From positions 1 through 46,526 of the forward strand of contig CABUXT010000017.1 in assembly GCA_902495705.1 (NCBI GenBank): 46,526 bases of DNA, given 5' to 3'. The stretch is from an uncultured cyanobacterium (lineage in GTDB: Bacteria > Cyanobacteriota > Vampirovibrionia > Gastranaerophilales > Gastranaerophilaceae). Below, piece by piece: positions 8,816-17,114 of this stretch. Within the stretch, counting starts at the first letter, position 1, and every line of letters begins with the position of its first letter. The position numbers were made by a program, and so were the translations under genes. The notes beneath the pieces were generated by a model. The model did no database searches and was not told the origin of the DNA. It saw nothing but the letters and a program-made list of their open reading frames with translations.

Positions 8816-9124
8816 ATGAAAAAATCGACAAATACAACTAATGTAGCATCAGTTCAGACTAGTTCTGAATATGTAAAACTTTTATTAACAACCGAAGAAT
8901 ATTTAATTACAGGCAAATTATACTTGCCTATTCCGTCAGTTGTTGAAAATCCTACAAATGAAAATTTATTATTTTATGCATTGAATTGCGGAAATAAATT
9001 TATACAAATTTATGATTGTGTAATTTCTAATAAAGCAAGGGTTGAGTATCAACCAGAGCATGTTTCTTGTTATAATATAAACTTGGACATTGTACACTCT
9101 TGCCAAATTATTGAAGAACATTAG
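8816..9124 (+). CDS. Small conserved-looking protein of unknown function (possible DUF6812-like fold)
   Basis: The 102-residue product is soluble, with no signal peptide and no transmembrane helix. A Ser/Thr-rich start is followed by a stretch (EEYLITGKLYLP..., then NENLLFYALNCGNKFIQIYD) that loosely recalls small beta-barrel domains of the DUF6812/PilZ-neighbour type. This resemblance is weak and I assign no function. The ATG at 8816 is favoured over the upstream TTG at 8783 by a good GAGGTGA 5-6 bases away and by a well-spaced promoter. It is followed by a rho-independent terminator, so it is monocistronic. Confidence 0.75.
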   Translation: MKKSTNTTNVASVQTSSEYVKLLLTTEEYLITGKLYLPIPSVVENPTNENLLFYALNCGNKFIQIYDCVISNKARVEYQPEHVSCYNINLDIVHSCQIIEEH

Positions 9125-9133
9125 AAAATCAAG

Positions 9134-9172
9134 AAAAGATTACAAATGTTACATATTGTAGTCTTTTTTTTG
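9134..9172 (+). terminator. Rho-independent terminator after the 8816 gene
   Basis: The stem AAGATTACAA (9136-9145) pairs with TTGTAGTCTT (9156-9165) with one G-U pair. A 10-base loop lies between and the T tract runs through about 9171. Confidence 0.8.
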
Positions 9173-9227
9173 TGTTTTTGTTAGTATTGTAGTTGCAATA
9201 TAAATAGACGAAAAAGGAAGATAAGAG

Positions 9228-11015
9228 ATGATTAAAACAAAGTTTAAAGACCACGAGTGTGGAAAACTTAACTTGGCAAACATCGATGAAACCGTTACCT
9301 TGTCAGGCTGGGTTTCTTGTATTAGAGACTTGGGCGGTATTTTGTTTGTTGAATTGAGAGACAGAAGCGGATTTTTCCAAATTGTAGCTAATCCGCAAAT
9401 TAACCCACAAATTCATAAAGTTTTAGAGCATGTAAAAACTGAATACGTTATCAAAGTTAGCGGAAAAGTTTCAAAAAGACCTGAAGAGACATATAATGAA
9501 AAATATCCTACAGGTCAAGTTGAAATGTATCCTGAAACAATTGAAATCCTTTCAGAATCAAAAGTTTTACCTTTTGTTTTGGATGATGAAAACGTATCAG
9601 AAGATATCAGATTGAAATACAGATATTTGGATTTGAGACGTGAACCAATGTTGTCAAAACTTGTTATGCGTCACAATATTGTTCAAGCTATCAGAAATTA
9701 TTTGAATAAATTAGATTTCTTGGAAGTTGAAACTCCAATCTTGATTAAAACAACTCCTGAAGGTGCCAGAGATTACTTGGTTCCATCTCGTGTTCAAGAA
9801 GGTAAGTTCTATGCACTTCCTCAATCTCCACAAATCTTTAAACAATTGTTGATGGTTGGCGGTATTGAACGATATTACCAAATCGCAAAATGTTTCAGAG
9901 ATGAAGATTTGAGAGCAGACAGGCAACCTGAATTTACTCAAGTTGATATGGAAATGTCTTTTGTTGAACAACAAGACGTTATCAAAGTTGTAGAAGGTTT
10001 GATTGTAGATGCATTCAAAGCTGCAGGTGTTGATATTAAACCTCCGTTTATTCAAATGCCATGGCAAGAGGCAATGGACAGATTCGGTTCAGATAAACCT
10101 GATACAAGATTCGGTTTAGAATTGTTTGATATCGGTGATATCATTATGGAATCTGAATTTAATATCGTTAAAAATACTTTGGCAAACGGTGGTATCGTTC
10201 GTGGTATTAGAATCCCAGGTGGTGCTAAATATTCAAGAAAAGAAATTGATGATATTACTAAATTGGCTGTATCATTTGGTGCAAAAGCTTTGGCAAATAT
10301 CATTTATAACGAAGACGGTACAGCAAAATCTCCTGTATTGAAATTCGTTACAGAAGAACAAGCAAAACAAATTCAAGAAAGAGCAGGCGCTCAAGCCGGA
10401 GATATCATTTTCTTCGTAGCAGATAAACCAAAAGCAGTTTATGATATCATGGGCAGATTGAGATTACATTTCGGTAAATCTTTGAATTTGATTGATGAAT
10501 CTAAACACAACTTGTTATGGGTTGTTGACTTCCCAATGTTTGAATGGAGTGATGAAGAAGGCAGATTTATGGCAATGCACCACCCATTCACATCTCCAAA
10601 CTTAGAAGATTTGGACAAATTGGATTCAGGCGACTTAGGCAATGTTAAATCAATCGCTTACGATATCGTTTACAACGGTACTGAATTAGGCGGTGGTTCT
10701 GTGAGAATCCACTCATCGGAAGTTCAAAAGAAAATCTTTAAAGCATTAGGTTTGACAGAAGAAGAAGCTACAGAAAAATTCGGTTTCATGGTTAATGCTT
10801 TGCAATACGGTACTCCACCTCATGCAGGTTTGGCTATCGGTTTGGATAGACTTGTTGCACTTTTGGCTAGAACTGATTCAATCCGTGACGTTATTGCATT
10901 CCCTAAAAATGCAGGCGCAAAAGATTTGATGAGCGATGCTCCTGGTGTTGCATCATTGCAGCAATTGAGAGAATTGCATATCAAAAGTACAGTAACTCCA
11001 AAGGCTAATAACTAA
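9228..11015 (+). CDS. Aspartate-tRNA ligase
   Basis: This 595-residue class II aminoacyl-tRNA synthetase is full length for the bacterial type. It has an N-terminal OB-fold anticodon-binding domain (LSGWVSCIRDLGGILFVELRD), motif 1 around FLEVETPILIKTTPEGARD, motif 2 FRDEDLRADRQPEFTQ, a GAD insertion around residues 300-410 and motif 3 GLAIGLDRLVAL. It charges tRNA-Asp in the cytoplasm. The ATG follows GGAAG at about 7-8 nt. The gene is framed by terminators at 9134 and 11041, so it is a single-gene transcript. Confidence 0.97.
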   Translation: MIKTKFKDHECGKLNLANIDETVTLSGWVSCIRDLGGILFVELRDRSGFFQIVANPQINPQIHKVLEHVKTEYVIKVSGKVSKRPEETYNEKYPTGQVEMYPETIEILSESKVLPFVLDDENVSEDIRLKYRYLDLRREPMLSKLVMRHNIVQAIRNYLNKLDFLEVETPILIKTTPEGARDYLVPSRVQEGKFYALPQSPQIFKQLLMVGGIERYYQIAKCFRDEDLRADRQPEFTQVDMEMSFVEQQDVIKVVEGLIVDAFKAAGVDIKPPFIQMPWQEAMDRFGSDKPDTRFGLELFDIGDIIMESEFNIVKNTLANGGIVRGIRIPGGAKYSRKEIDDITKLAVSFGAKALANIIYNEDGTAKSPVLKFVTEEQAKQIQERAGAQAGDIIFFVADKPKAVYDIMGRLRLHFGKSLNLIDESKHNLLWVVDFPMFEWSDEEGRFMAMHHPFTSPNLEDLDKLDSGDLGNVKSIAYDIVYNGTELGGGSVRIHSSEVQKKIFKALGLTEEEATEKFGFMVNALQYGTPPHAGLAIGLDRLVALLARTDSIRDVIAFPKNAGAKDLMSDAPGVASLQQLRELHIKSTVTPKANN

Positions 11016-11040
11016 TTGATATCAATAGATATAGATACAA

Positions 11041-11069
11041 AAACACTCTGATTTTTCAGAGTGTTTTTT
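11041..11069 (+). terminator. Rho-independent terminator after aspS
   Basis: A perfect stem AACACTCTGA (11042-11051) / TCAGAGTGTT (11056-11065) has a TTTT loop and a run of T to 11069. Confidence 0.9.
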
Positions 11070-11100
11070 GTTGTTTAAACTTTAATCAGTGCGAAAATCT

Positions 11101-11391
11101 TTATTTCAATTTCTTTCTAATAAATCTATGTGCATCAATTACATCATCATAAGAAATTGGTGGAGGGCCTTCAATTATTTCAAGTGGGGTATGTGAGTCC
11201 GCTTTGCGGTTGAAATTAAATACAACTTCTCCAAAATCTTTTCCACATTTTTCGCATGATAAACTACAGAGCAAAATATCGCAATCCCTTTCAAAAATTT
11301 TTATAGAATTTTTTGAAAATTCGTTTTTGCAGCGAGAACAGCAAAGTCCTGAAAATAGTGATTTTATGTCCTTTTGAGTAAAGTTTTTCAT
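11101..11391 (-). CDS. Zinc-ribbon-like small protein, unknown function
   Basis: A 96-residue protein with a CxxC knuckle (in GLCCSRCKNEF) and a second CEKCGKDF knuckle about 27 residues later, a four-cysteine zinc-ribbon arrangement. The C-terminal part (PPPISYDDVIDAHRFIRKKL) is a probable helix. No catalytic signature is visible. The track-style longest start is a TTG at 11427, but a TTGATG-18-TATAAA promoter (11460-11431) would place transcription start after that TTG, so the ATG at 11391 is preferred. Neither start has a clear Shine-Dalgarno. It is divergent from the 30-residue miniprotein. Confidence 0.7.
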   Translation of the reverse strand: MKNFTQKDIKSLFSGLCCSRCKNEFSKNSIKIFERDCDILLCSLSCEKCGKDFGEVVFNFNRKADSHTPLEIIEGPPPISYDDVIDAHRFIRKKLK

Positions 11392-11430
11392 ATCAATAAT
11401 TTGTATTAAGTTTTGTAAATATTTCAACTA

Positions 11431-11479
11431 TTTATACTATTAATTGTTATTTTACATCAAAAAATGGGATTAATATATA
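11431..11479. promoter_or_regulatory. Overlapping divergent promoters, zinc-ribbon gene and miniprotein
   Basis: Plus strand: TTTACA (11451-11456), 17-base spacer, TATATA (11474-11479). Minus strand: TTGATG (11460-11455), 18-base spacer, TATAAA (11436-11431). The two -35 boxes overlap, as in the 8742-8792 pair. Confidence 0.55.
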
Positions 11480-11499
11480 TGTAACCAAAGGAGGTTATC

Positions 11500-11592
11500 A
11501 TGGCTATTAATCTAATCCTATTCGGTTTTATTGTGTACACAGCATTAATTGTTGTTCCAAGCATTTGGGAAGAATTAACTGCTGAAGGATAA
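11500..11592 (+). CDS. 30-residue single-span membrane miniprotein
   Basis: The frame starts at an ATG 6 bases after a textbook AAAGGAGG and runs 31 codons to TAA. The product begins MAINLILFGFIVYTALIVVP, one hydrophobic span (about residues 4-20), and ends in an acidic SIWEELTAEG tail, predicted outside or cytoplasmic depending on topology. A TTTACA-17-TATATA promoter sits just upstream. In length and layout it recalls the one-helix accessory subunits of photosystems and cytochrome b6f in Cyanobacteria, but I cannot match it to any of them. The strong initiation signals argue that it is translated. It is too short for standard gene finders. Confidence 0.7.
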   Translation: MAINLILFGFIVYTALIVVPSIWEELTAEG

Positions 11593-11692
11593 GTTTATTA
11601 TTTAATCAATAGAGCTTAATCCTAACGGTAAAATCTGCAAATTTTATTTTTGGCATCAGTGTGTGTTTGATTTGTTTTTAGTGTTAAAAGTA

Positions 11693-11709
11693 CGTTTATT
11701 AAGTAAACG
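11693..11709. promoter_or_regulatory. Inverted repeat CGTTTA-5-TAAACG upstream of mnmG
   Basis: A 6-bp perfect dyad lies about 76 bases before the mnmG -10 box, in the 205-base gap after the miniprotein. It may be an operator or a weak hairpin. An AT-only hairpin with T run near 11629-11655 could end the miniprotein transcript. Nothing else is evident in the gap. Confidence 0.25.
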
Positions 11710-11785
11710 GATAGTTTGTTGTGCAAAAATTTACTAAAATTTAACAAAAAGTACTAAAAATGGAGCAGCGAAAATTTGTTTGCTC

Positions 11786-11791
11786 TATAAT
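11786..11791 (+). promoter_or_regulatory. -10 box of a probable leaderless mnmG promoter
   Basis: A consensus TATAAT ends 6 bases before the mnmG ATG at 11798, so transcription should start at or next to the A of the start codon. No consensus -35 is seen at 16-18 bases. Confidence 0.5.
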
Positions 11792-11797
11792 AAACGT

Positions 11798-13681
11798 ATG
11801 GATTACTTAAAAAACAAATTTGACATAATCGTGGTAGGCGCAGGTCACGCAGGTTGCGAGGCAGCGCTATCTTGTGCACGACTCGGAATGAAAGTGTTAC
11901 TTTGTACACTTAATGTAGATAACATTGCCTTACAACCTTGTAACCCTGCTGTGGGCGGACCTGCAAAATCTACTCTAGTTAGAGAAATTGATGCCCTAGG
12001 GGGCGTGATGGGCGAAGTTACCGATGCAACGTATTTGCAGATGAAGGTTCTAAATTCTTCAAAAGGACCTGCTGTTAGAGCTTTGCGTGCTCAGTCTGAC
12101 AAGGCGGAGTATACCAGATTTATGCGCAATTTGATTGAAAGTAATGAAAATATTTACTTAAAGCAATGTTGTATAACTGAATTAAAGGCTGAAAACGGCA
12201 AAATTGTCGGTGCTGTAGATGAATTTGGTATCGAATACACCACAAAGGCTGTTGTTTTGACAACAGGAACTTCGCTTGAAGGTAGAATTTTCGTTGGTTT
12301 GCGTTCATATAGCGCAGGCAGATTAGGTGAAAAAGCTGCAATCGGTTTGTCTGATTCGTTGCATAAATTAGGCATTGAAACTAAAAAGCTAAAAACAGGG
12401 ACTCCTGCACGTGTTGATAAACGTACAATTGATTATTCAAAAATGACTATTCAACCTGGGGATGAGGAGCTAAGCTTTTTCTCATTTAAACCAAATCGTC
12501 CGATTAGAAAGACTTACCCTTGTTATTTAACAAGAACGACTGAAGAAACTCACGAAATCATTCGTGCAAATTTGGACAAATCTCCAATGTTCCAAGGGTT
12601 GATTCACGGTGTTGGTCCAAGATATTGTCCGTCTATAGAAGACAAAATTGTAAGATTTGCCTCAAATCCTTCTCATCATATCTTTATTGAACCTGAGGGG
12701 TTAGGTACTTATGAAACCTATATCCAAGGTTTTTCAACAAGTTTGCCGGCTGATGTTCAGGTTAAGATGATTCGCTCTCTTCCTGGGCTTGAAAATGCTC
12801 ATATCATAAAACCTGCTTATGCAGTAGAATATGACTATGTTCCGGCTGTCCAAACAACTCATTCATTGATGTCTAAAAAGATTAAAGGTTTATTCTTTGG
12901 TGGTCAAATCAATGGTACAAGTGGTTATGAAGAGGCAGCAGCGCAAGGTTTGATTGCCGGTATCAACGCTTTTAATTATGTGAATGGTTCTGAGATGTTG
13001 GAACTTCCGAGAAGTTCATCATACACAGGAACTTTGATTGATGATTTGGTTACAAAGGATATTCAAGACCCATACAGAATGTTGACTTCACGCTCTGAGT
13101 ACCGCTTGTTATTAAGACAAGATAACGCAGATGAGCGTTTGACAGCAATCGGACATAAAATCGGTTTGATTGATGATACTCAATTCGAGAGATTTAATAA
13201 TAAACAAGAACTCATCAAGGTTGAGAAAGAACGTCTTGAAGGTGTAAAAATTTCACCGACAGAAGAAGTTAATGAAATTTTGGCTAAATATGAAGAACAT
13301 ATTGATAGAGGTATTCGAGCTGCGGAATTGTTGAAACGTCCAAATATTACCTACAAAGTTCTTCAAGAATTGGACGCCCATACAAAAGAATTAAATGTTC
13401 CGAAAGATGTTTATGAGCAAATCGAAGTCATCGTGAAATATGATGGCTATATCAAACGTCAGGAAGAACAGGTTGACCAAGCAGGTAAACTTGAAAAATT
13501 CAAAATTCCTGAAAATATTGATTATTCAAAAATTGAACATATTTCATCAGAAACAAAAGAAAAACTTGCAAAAATTCAACCGAAAACTTTGGCGCAAGCT
13601 GCGCGCATCGGTGGTGTAAAACCTGCAGATATTTCAATTTTGATGGTAATGCTTGATAGAAATACAATTGCTAAGAAGTAG
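11798..13681 (+). CDS. tRNA uridine-5-carboxymethylaminomethyl(34) synthesis enzyme MnmG
   Basis: A full-length 627-residue MnmG/GidA. The dinucleotide-binding fold is GAGHAGCEAA at residues 14-23, followed by NPAVGGPAKSTLVREIDALGG, LKTGTPARVD, GGQINGTSGYEEAAAQGLIA and TSRSEYRLLLRQDNADERLT, all family signatures. With MnmE it installs cmnm5U at wobble U34 using FAD, methylene-THF, glycine or ammonium. The start is the ATG at 11798; a TTG at 11780 would lie inside the promoter. The 3' end overlaps the convergent formyltransferase by 11 bases. mnmE is not in this window. Confidence 0.96.
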   Translation: MDYLKNKFDIIVVGAGHAGCEAALSCARLGMKVLLCTLNVDNIALQPCNPAVGGPAKSTLVREIDALGGVMGEVTDATYLQMKVLNSSKGPAVRALRAQSDKAEYTRFMRNLIESNENIYLKQCCITELKAENGKIVGAVDEFGIEYTTKAVVLTTGTSLEGRIFVGLRSYSAGRLGEKAAIGLSDSLHKLGIETKKLKTGTPARVDKRTIDYSKMTIQPGDEELSFFSFKPNRPIRKTYPCYLTRTTEETHEIIRANLDKSPMFQGLIHGVGPRYCPSIEDKIVRFASNPSHHIFIEPEGLGTYETYIQGFSTSLPADVQVKMIRSLPGLENAHIIKPAYAVEYDYVPAVQTTHSLMSKKIKGLFFGGQINGTSGYEEAAAQGLIAGINAFNYVNGSEMLELPRSSSYTGTLIDDLVTKDIQDPYRMLTSRSEYRLLLRQDNADERLTAIGHKIGLIDDTQFERFNNKQELIKVEKERLEGVKISPTEEVNEILAKYEEHIDRGIRAAELLKRPNITYKVLQELDAHTKELNVPKDVYEQIEVIVKYDGYIKRQEEQVDQAGKLEKFKIPENIDYSKIEHISSETKEKLAKIQPKTLAQAARIGGVKPADISILMVMLDRNTIAKK

Positions 13682-14621
13682 GCAAAATTTTTGTTTCAAT
13701 GTATTTCTTAGTTAGTAGTTCAGATTTATACAACTTCAAATTGTTGAATCTGATAGCCTTTTTGTCTTTGCAAACAATGGTTAATGACTTTTTGTCAGGA
13801 TTTTTGGCGATAATTTCACCGGCACCGCAATCTTCAAATGGTTCTTGCAAAATCTGCATAGAATATGGGTCGATTATAAAAAAGTTCTCGTTATGTGTGA
13901 TATAACAAGGTAAAAACGGATGTAGCGCGCGTGCTGTCCTTGTGATTTCAAGCGCTGTTTGGAACGAAAAATCAATCATTCTTTCATCTCCTGAAATATT
14001 AGGAAAATATGATGCATTTTTCTCAATTTGTGCAATTGGTGTGATTATTTTTTCATTCAAATCTGTAATTAGTTCTGCGACAAGTTTTCTTGCTACTCGC
14101 ACAGATTTTTCGCGGAGTTCTTTTGATGTGTCTGAGTCTAAAATCTCAATTTTTTCTTGAGCTAAAATTGCTCCGCTGTCGTAATGTTCATCAACTAAAT
14201 GCAGGGTCACTCCTGAATATTTTTCACCATGTAAAATTGTTTGCAAATAAGGATTTGGACCTCGATATTTGGGCAAAAGTGAAGGATGAGCATTGATTGT
14301 GCCGACTTTTGGAATGTTGAAAGTCTCTTTTTTTATTCGCTCTTTCCACGTTCCAACAAACATTATATCGACATTTTTGTTTATCAAAAGTTTGCGAAAG
14401 TCTTTGCAATTGACACTTTTCATTCTGATTTGGTTAATTTTTAATTGTTTTAACAGGGTAACTTCAGGGTCAGGATTAAAAACATCTTTAAAAAACAATT
14501 TGAACTGATTTTCAGATGTTTGTTCATATCTCAATACCCCAACAATTTCGGCTCCTGCATCAAGTGCCCCAAGAACCAAATTCGCAAGCATTAACCCTTT
14601 TCCAACAATAACTACCTTCAT
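13671..14621 (-). CDS. Formyltransferase family protein, methionyl-tRNA formyltransferase-like
   Basis: This 316-residue protein has an N-terminal formyltransferase fold with the catalytic triad Asn110, His112 and Asp148 (INAHPSLLPKYRG, then VDEHYDSGAI) and a C-terminal domain resembling Formyl_trans_C. Spacing of the triad matches Fmt. However, the loop reads KYRGPNPYLQ where canonical Fmt has a RGAAPI/Q-type sequence. It may therefore be a divergent Fmt or a formyltransferase acting on a sugar or other amine; I give no symbol. The ATG at 14621 is chosen because TATAAT ends 6 bases upstream and no Shine-Dalgarno is present. It overlaps mnmG by 11 bases, tail to tail. Confidence 0.8.
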   Translation of the reverse strand: MKVVIVGKGLMLANLVLGALDAGAEIVGVLRYEQTSENQFKLFFKDVFNPDPEVTLLKQLKINQIRMKSVNCKDFRKLLINKNVDIMFVGTWKERIKKETFNIPKVGTINAHPSLLPKYRGPNPYLQTILHGEKYSGVTLHLVDEHYDSGAILAQEKIEILDSDTSKELREKSVRVARKLVAELITDLNEKIITPIAQIEKNASYFPNISGDERMIDFSFQTALEITRTARALHPFLPCYITHNENFFIIDPYSMQILQEPFEDCGAGEIIAKNPDKKSLTIVCKDKKAIRFNNLKLYKSELLTKKYIETKILPTS

Positions 14622-14627
14622 GTCTTT

Positions 14628-14633
14628 ATTATA
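14628..14633 (-). promoter_or_regulatory. -10 box of a probable leaderless formyltransferase promoter
   Basis: A consensus TATAAT lies 6 bases before the ATG at 14621, the same geometry and nearly the same sequence (TATAATAAAGAC then ATG) as mnmG (TATAATAAACGT then ATG). Confidence 0.5.
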
Positions 14634-14637
14634 AAAT

Positions 14638-14674
14638 AAAAAGTATGCCAATTTTGATTTTTGACATACTTTTT
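14638..14674 (-). terminator. Possible terminator ahead of the formyltransferase gene
   Basis: Inverted repeat AAAAAGTATG (14638-14647) / CATACTTTTT (14665-14674) with a 17-base loop is followed on the minus strand by TTTTTATTTT. It could end the transcript of the 14757 gene just before the next promoter. Confidence 0.4.
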
Positions 14675-14717
14675 AAATTTTTATTAAGCTGATTCTCATA
14701 ATCCCATTGTGGACTGC

Positions 14718-14736
14718 GTGAGTGAACTCCACTCAC
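14718..14736. repeat. GC-rich hairpin GTGAGTG-5-CACTCAC
   Basis: A perfect 7-bp stem lies just past the stop codon of the 14757 gene. There is no T tract on either side, so it is not a standard intrinsic terminator. It may be a transcript-end stabiliser or a degraded repeat. Confidence 0.4.
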
Positions 14737-14756
14737 ACTGAGAAATTCCACTTTGT

Positions 14757-15581
14757 CTAAACAATAGCATCATCAGGCAAATCTTTATTTGCATCCATTG
14801 CAGCTAAGACACCTCTTGCTTGCTCTTGTGCGTCTTTCAATTGAGTATAATTTTTAACAGTTTCAGCTGTTTTTACTCTTGAATGGTTGAAAGAGTGAGC
14901 AATACTTGTGCCGACAAGTAACATCGGACTCCAAGAAATTACGCCTTTAGTGAAGTTTTTAGCCCAATTAGGAGCTTTAGCCAATAATTTTTCTGTACCA
15001 TTAATGATTTTAGAACCGTTCAATGCTTTGTTCAATTTAGCAAAGACTTTCTTGGTTGCAAAACTCAATGGTTTGTCGCCACCTTTAGCTAAGATTTTTG
15101 TTAAACCTTTACGACCTAACATCAATGCTCCGATACCTGCACCGATTGTTGCAAATGTAGCTGTCATTGGATGTTCAGCGTTGAAATCTCTAACTTTTTG
15201 ACTTGATTTTTCAAGTAATCTTGCACCGCCAAATACGCCGTCAATAATAGCAAATGTTCCAGCCCAACTTAGTGCTGTTGCTGCAAATGTTGCCAAGTTG
15301 CCTAATCTTACTCTTGAAGATAGTTTACCAACTGCTTTTGATGGATTTTGAACAACTGCTGCAACACCTGCTGCTAGTGGTAGACTGTACCAAAGCGCTC
15401 TATCCATGCGACGATGCATTTTATCATTTGTTGTTTTTGCTGCATTTTTAGCTGCAACATGTCTTAATTCTCTATCGTCTGCGTTTGCAAGACCTTCTAA
15501 AATTGCTCTTTGAACATCTGCATCTCTATGTCCAAATGATGCTTTTGAATTAACATTTGCAGAAATTGAATTTACTTGCAT
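14757..15581 (-). CDS. Membrane protein of unknown function with short N-terminal SxxNxxSFG motif
   Basis: A 274-residue protein. The N terminus MQVNSISANVNSKASFGHRD has the short polar motif ending in SFG seen on several small proteins here. It is followed by a charged helix, hydrophobic segments at roughly residues 66-80, 97-117, 140-157 and 215-230, and a charged, partly helical tail. No enzyme motif is recognised. The start is the ATG at 15581 after AAGGT; a GTG two codons upstream is an alternative. A TATAAT box lies near 15612-15607, with TAGCAAAAAATTTT further upstream (15647-15634). It is divergent from mtaB. Confidence 0.7.
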   Translation of the reverse strand: MQVNSISANVNSKASFGHRDADVQRAILEGLANADDRELRHVAAKNAAKTTNDKMHRRMDRALWYSLPLAAGVAAVVQNPSKAVGKLSSRVRLGNLATFAATALSWAGTFAIIDGVFGGARLLEKSSQKVRDFNAEHPMTATFATIGAGIGALMLGRKGLTKILAKGGDKPLSFATKKVFAKLNKALNGSKIINGTEKLLAKAPNWAKNFTKGVISWSPMLLVGTSIAHSFNHSRVKTAETVKNYTQLKDAQEQARGVLAAMDANKDLPDDAIV

Positions 15582-15672
15582 ACACACACCTTAACCTTTC
15601 GCACTATATTATATCTATATTAAACCGCAAAGTAAAATTTTTTGCTATTTTCATAATATAAGTACATAAATA

Positions 15673-15701
15673 TTTACAATCGCACATCTTTTTTATACTA
15701 T
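15673..15701 (+). promoter_or_regulatory. mtaB promoter, probable leaderless mRNA
   Basis: TTTACA (15673-15678), 17-base spacer, TACTAT (15696-15701), then 6 bases to the ATG at 15708. There is no Shine-Dalgarno. Confidence 0.45.
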
Positions 15702-15707
15702 AAAGAA

Positions 15708-16997
15708 ATGAAGAAATTTAATATCCATACAATGGGCTGTAAAGCTAACCAATTTGAAAGCGCAATTATTGAAGAAGATTTGATAAAAAACGGTTTAGAA
15801 AAAGTAAAAGATGTAAAAGATGCAGATTTTTATATCCTAAATTCGTGCTCAGTTACGCATAAGAGTGATAACGAGGCAATGTATTTGTTAAGAGCGGCAA
15901 AGCATAAAAATCCTGATGTCGTTACCATTGCCACAGGTTGTATGGCTCAAATTGAAAAAGAAGAGTTATTGAAAAACGATTTTATTGACTATGTTGTCGG
16001 AAATGACGAAAAATTGCATTTGTATGACATAATCAATTCTGATACTAAATTTTTAGCTAAAGATATCTTGAATTTAGCAGAATTTAACAAAGTTGAACTT
16101 ATTGATACCACTAAAACTAGAGCAAGTCTGAAAATCCAAGACGGATGTGACAATCGTTGCACATATTGTATTATTTGGAAAGCTCGTGGAAAAAGTCGCA
16201 GTGCGGATTCTGATTTTATAGTAGAGCAGATTAACAATTTTTCAAAACATGGGTTTAAAGAAGTTATGCTCACAGGAATCCATATTGGTCAGTGGGGCAA
16301 AGAGTTTGGACTGACTTTATTGGATTTGTTAAAAGAAATTGAATCAAAGACTACGATTGAACGTTATAGATTGGGGTCTCTGAATCCTACTGAAATAACC
16401 GATGAGTTGTTAGAATTTTTGTCTAAATCAGATAAATTCTGTCCGCATTTTCATTTGTCTTTGCAATCAGCTAATGACAAAACTTTGCGCTCAATGAATC
16501 GTTTTTACAAGACTGAAGATTATTTGGCACAAATTGACAAAATCAACGCTATGTTTGATTTACCGTTTTTAGGTAGTGATATTATTGCAGGATTTGCAGG
16601 TGAAACAGATGAAGATTTTGAAATAACAAGAGAAAATTTGGCAAAATCAGGATTAACTCAAATTCATACTTTCCCATATTCTATTAGGAAAGGAACAGTT
16701 GGTGAATCTATGCCTAACCAAAATTCTGATGATGTGAAAAACAAGCGTGCAACAATTATTAAAGAAATTTCAAAACAAAAATTGAACGAATTTATAAATA
16801 AAAACCTTGGCAGGGTTTGTGAAGTCTTGATAGAAAAGCATCCTGATAAACATTCCAGCAACTTGAAAGGTATAACAAGAAACTACCTGACAGTGCAGAT
16901 AGTTTCTGATAGAAATGATTTATTTAATACCTTGCAACAAGTAAGACTTGTTGAGTATAAAGATGGAATTATTTTTGGTGAGCTTGTTGAAGGTTAA
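15708..16997 (+). CDS. tRNA (t6A37-C2)-methylthiotransferase MtaB
   Basis: A 429-residue radical-SAM methylthiotransferase. The N-terminal UPF0004 domain carries MGCKANQFES (Cys11), NSCSVTHKSDNEA and TGCMAQ. The radical-SAM domain has CDNRCTYC (Cys147, Cys151, Cys154). A C-terminal TRAM-like region ends the protein. The GCKANQ-type N terminus fits MtaB better than MiaB. It converts t6A to ms2t6A at position 37 of ANN-decoding tRNAs using two [4Fe-4S] clusters. Together with mnmG and dusB it forms the tRNA-modification set of this window. Confidence 0.92.
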   Translation: MKKFNIHTMGCKANQFESAIIEEDLIKNGLEKVKDVKDADFYILNSCSVTHKSDNEAMYLLRAAKHKNPDVVTIATGCMAQIEKEELLKNDFIDYVVGNDEKLHLYDIINSDTKFLAKDILNLAEFNKVELIDTTKTRASLKIQDGCDNRCTYCIIWKARGKSRSADSDFIVEQINNFSKHGFKEVMLTGIHIGQWGKEFGLTLLDLLKEIESKTTIERYRLGSLNPTEITDELLEFLSKSDKFCPHFHLSLQSANDKTLRSMNRFYKTEDYLAQIDKINAMFDLPFLGSDIIAGFAGETDEDFEITRENLAKSGLTQIHTFPYSIRKGTVGESMPNQNSDDVKNKRATIIKEISKQKLNEFINKNLGRVCEVLIEKHPDKHSSNLKGITRNYLTVQIVSDRNDLFNTLQQVRLVEYKDGIIFGELVEG

Positions 16998-17006
16998 TTT
17001 AAAAAG

Positions 17007-17100
17007 CTGGATTGCTTCGCTTTCGCTCGCAAAGACGCTCCTAATATTTTCGTAACGTCATTGCGAAGGAGTGCTCTTTAGCACGACTGTGGCAATCCAA
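17007..17100. repeat. R4 intergenic palindromic repeat (ends TGGATTGC / GCAATCCA)
   Basis: The element is bounded by perfect 8-bp inverted ends (17008-17015 and 17092-17099). It contains an internal hairpin GTGCT-4-AGCAC and GC-rich blocks unlike the surrounding AT-rich DNA. It sits between the ends of convergent mtaB and exbD, has no coding capacity and looks like a REP/MITE unit. Only this copy is seen in the window. Confidence 0.6.
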
Positions 17101-17114
17101 TTGTTCTGTTATCC

